Source: an uncultured Vampirovibrio sp.
GTDB taxonomy: Bacteria > Cyanobacteriota > Vampirovibrionia > Gastranaerophilales > Gastranaerophilaceae
Direction of reading: 5' to 3'
DNA length: 25,738 bases
Assembly (NCBI GenBank): GCA_910579975.1
Contig: CAJTWU010000024.1
Location: forward strand, 1-25,738
This document shows, piece after piece, positions 24,801 to 25,738 of this stretch. Position 1 is the first letter of the stretch; each line of letters opens with the position of its first letter. The notes below the pieces were generated by a model. That model was not told the origin of the DNA, searched no databases, and saw nothing but the letters and a program-made list of their open reading frames with translations. The translations under genes were made by a program, and so were the position numbers.

Positions 24801-25700
24801 ATATATAGCACCTGAGTTAATTACAAAATTATCATTACCATCCTGTCCGTACAGATCAGTATTAGTACAATCTGATATTAAGGTGTCATCTCCACCTCCG
24901 GCATAAACATCGTTATGTATACTTGAATTACTATTAGGTCCTGTAATATGTATAATATCATTAAGATTTCCGCCATAAAGCACATTATATGAACCCACAA
25001 CCTTCAAATTATGAGCAACATCTTCTTGAGCGTGCACCTCAAAATAATTCATATATAAAGTCAACTCACCGGTATTTCTATCTTTTGAGTATGATAAAGT
25101 TTTTACCACATTCTCTTTATTTTTAATAGTATAATTAACCCCGTCAATAGTTATGGTTTTAGTCTCTGAAGCAGCAAAATCAAAAGCTCCTGATATTGTA
25201 TCATCTGCCTGTAAAGAAGGAGTAGAAGCAGTTCTGCTTTTCACTTTAGCATTTACAAGTTTTGTAATTGCTTCATCTCTGGGGGCTTCAAACAATTTTA
25301 AACCATTAAATTCTGTATTATTACGAATTTGTTTTATCTGCTCTATTATAGCATCAGCTTCAGCCTGCATAGCGTCCAATGATTGCTTACCATAATTCCC
25401 GCTTGCTGCTTGAACAGAAAGTGCACGCAAACGAGCCAACTGATCTTGAATATTCTCTAAAGCACCTTGTGCTGTTGAAAGCAATGAAATACCATCTTCA
25501 GTATTACCCTTTAGCTTTAGCAATGAGCTTATTCTTGATGAAAGATTTGTTACAATACTTAAATTTGCAGCATTATCTTTCGCATGATTAAGCTTATAGC
25601 CTGTTGTCAAATGCTCAATAGCTTTGTTAACTCCAAAAGTTGATGACCCAAGATTATTAAGGAGAATTAAATCGGTCAGGTTTGTATTGAGGCTAATCAT
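21825..25700 (-). CDS. Giant flagellin with an RTX-like beta-solenoid insert
   Basis: This is a 1,291-residue flagellin, against about 270-500 for most. The N-terminal D0/D1 domain (1 to about 138) is canonical: SLNTNLTDLILLNNL, AIEHLTTGYKLNHAKDNAA, EDGISLLSTAQGALENIQDQL and NNTEFNGLKLFE. The C-terminal D1/D0 domain (about 1,178-1,291) is also canonical: RLESVLESQSIQMENLLSTR, STLRDADIAKESSDLI and EILQQASATLMAATRNL. Between them about 1,040 residues form four beta modules (starting near 176, 372, 565 and 813) separated by GGxGxD and Asn-rich repeats. The flagellar type III system should export it unfolded, with the insert facing outward on the filament. The ATG at 25700 has GGAGG 7 bases upstream; the TTG at 25706 is too close to it. 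A polar filament, adhesin or glycosylated surface is possible. Only 38 bases of upstream sequence are in the window, so promoter class is unseen. Confidence 0.92.
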   Translation of the reverse strand: MISLNTNLTDLILLNNLGSSTFGVNKAIEHLTTGYKLNHAKDNAANLSIVTNLSSRISSLLKLKGNTEDGISLLSTAQGALENIQDQLARLRALSVQAASGNYGKQSLDAMQAEADAIIEQIKQIRNNTEFNGLKLFEAPRDEAITKLVNAKVKSRTASTPSLQADDTISGAFDFAASETKTITIDGVNYTIKNKENVVKTLSYSKDRNTGELTLYMNYFEVHAQEDVAHNLKVVGSYNVLYGGNLNDIIHITGPNSNSSIHNDVYAGGGDDTLISDCTNTDLYGQDGNDNFVINSGAIYAYGGDGDDTFHIGNVWNANAFGEAGEDRFYIEFGAIAYVDGGAGINYAENKSSNATLINVPNANALVETFAAKETKTITVGGSDYLITNNINGEANFLYSITADGTLEVKSKNFTIRGDEDQKNSILISAALITYYAGNKGDKIVSKTSDSIIYGGKGDDDITVTSYSTVEAGEGNNIINVSGGNSFIKTGNGDNTIIISTTFSTSVFELGDGNNTIQNAQNLRHCMVAAGSGKNTLTGGDPLDSLIYGFGSSDNALAFDVPDTTSGVININGTNYTVSSNTDVEVKKGKKLLYNYNAVTGIINFGGQALTIEGDENKSHNVVLQGGKSLWFYGGKYDDTITNYAYGGRIYGQEGNDTLISNFTGDCNIYGGDGDDIITTKRAHVFGGDGDDIINIEAGHSSVYKVSGEDGNDTYNINSASSIIDNLGNNIYNINADNASITGGSGDDTYYIKGNNNTVLGAGGNDYFVIDGNNNTIDGGTGNNFYIDNGTNTTITNVNKDPNSGMLVFTYLGEVKTFVLDGKTYTVTNDLSGNNQLRYSFNPNTKTITLDGSSLTVDSVLDKSHKLNIRGDNNTINGGNLADIITIESGSNNIINALDGDDTINMDSDNNAVNGGDGNDTITLNSSTNKLINGGNGDDTIIVNSSNNTNINSGEGNNKITLNGGNNTLELNNGNNLVNVRNDNNKINAGNGDNTFSVAGSSNNITSGIGNNKVGIDGDNNTIHVSTVTGDVNILGDGNTYVSQNGEEKIIVNGSNNNVNSGSGNDKLEIRGDGNTIASTSGDNNVNLRGDTNSYQGGTGIDKITISGNGNSANGGEANDEFIVSGGTGNIIDGEAGGRNTMINNGKNTTYTNVVDITPRPFELILKVDLGSDENSFINMSISFNLFDFYLDFSNPDNLSENLDKIDDLASQVEEQLVNIGSVINRLESVLESQSIQMENLLSTRSTLRDADIAKESSDLIKYEILQQASATLMAATRNLNREFLLGILGV
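22260..25175 (-). repeat. Repeat region inside the flagellin
   Basis: Four similar modules of about 75 residues share the pattern KTITIDGxxYTITN, then LxYS, then a GDE/DKSHN-type element, and end in a YGGxxxDxI entry to the repeats. Examples are ETKTITIDGVNYTI, ETKTITVGGSDYLI, SGVININGTNYTV and VKTFVLDGKTYTV. After each come RTX-like nonapeptides (GGDGDDTFHIG, GGKGDDDITV, GGDGDDIITTK, GGNGDDTIIV). The last array (about 875-1,148) has a period near 18-20 residues and is Asn-rich. Confidence 0.8.
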
Positions 25701-25738
25701 AGACAAGCCTCCAAATTACTTGATTAGAGCGGTTTAGC

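Noticed and set aside
22260..25175. Regularly spaced DNA repeats suggesting a CRISPR array
   Set aside because: The repeats are in frame and degenerate, and encode GGxGxD/Asn motifs; there are no identical repeats with unique spacers and no cas genes.
21825..25700. RTX toxin or type I secreted adhesin
   Set aside because: Both ends are canonical flagellin domains, and no type I secretion ABC/HlyD/TolC-like gene set adjoins it. The ABC exporter at 11571 lacks a peptidase or RTX-type context.

Overview
The window is AT-rich, diderm bacterial DNA. Its genes point to a flagellated cell with an LPS-type outer membrane (kdsC), the MEP isoprenoid pathway (ispE), a ComEC-type DNA channel and a full peptidoglycan toolkit. 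Low GC, an AMIN/Amidase_3 protein, an OmpR/PhoB-type orphan response regulator and many unrecognised small proteins would fit a gut non-photosynthetic cyanobacterial relative (Vampirovibrionia/Melainabacteria, Gastranaerophilales type). That placement is an inference from gene content; no rRNA or tRNA is present to confirm it.

Layout. Bases 1-5000 hold the edge of an unknown minus-strand gene, a PcrA/UvrD helicase, a hairpin-rich intergenic region, ispE overlapping a metallo-beta-lactamase-fold hydrolase, and a convergent EF-hand protein. Bases 5000-8900 hold kdsC-comEC (4-base overlap), an 80-residue unknown protein with a clear terminator, and a small XRE-type regulator with an operator-like palindrome. 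Bases 8900-11511 are a minus-strand operon: a Bax-inhibitor-1/YccA-like membrane protein, rmuC and a response regulator. A half ABC exporter is divergent from it. Bases 13281-17495 are minus strand: a 50-residue protein, murI, an AMIN/Amidase_3 amidase, a 42-residue protein with its own terminator, and an exported protein of unknown function. Bases 17659-20774 are plus strand: a 583-residue unknown protein, a STAS-like protein, and a lytic transglycosylase behind a roughly 215-base structured leader. The end of the window, minus strand, is a ROK-family sugar kinase and a giant flagellin.

The most striking object is the flagellin at 21825-25700. It has normal flagellin N- and C-terminal domains, but the exposed centre is replaced by about 1,040 residues of RTX-like (GGxGxD) and Asn-rich beta-solenoid repeats, organised by four copies of a roughly 75-residue beta module. 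It would be secreted through the flagellar channel and could fold outside the cell, possibly helped by calcium. The second item is the unidentified structured leader before the lytic transglycosylase. Two very short genes with strong ribosome binding sites (13281-13433, 16337-16465) are additional candidates.

Several genes work on the cell envelope: murI makes D-glutamate for peptidoglycan, the amidase and the transglycosylase cut it, kdsC makes Kdo for lipid A/core, and the ABC exporter may flip a lipid-linked substrate.
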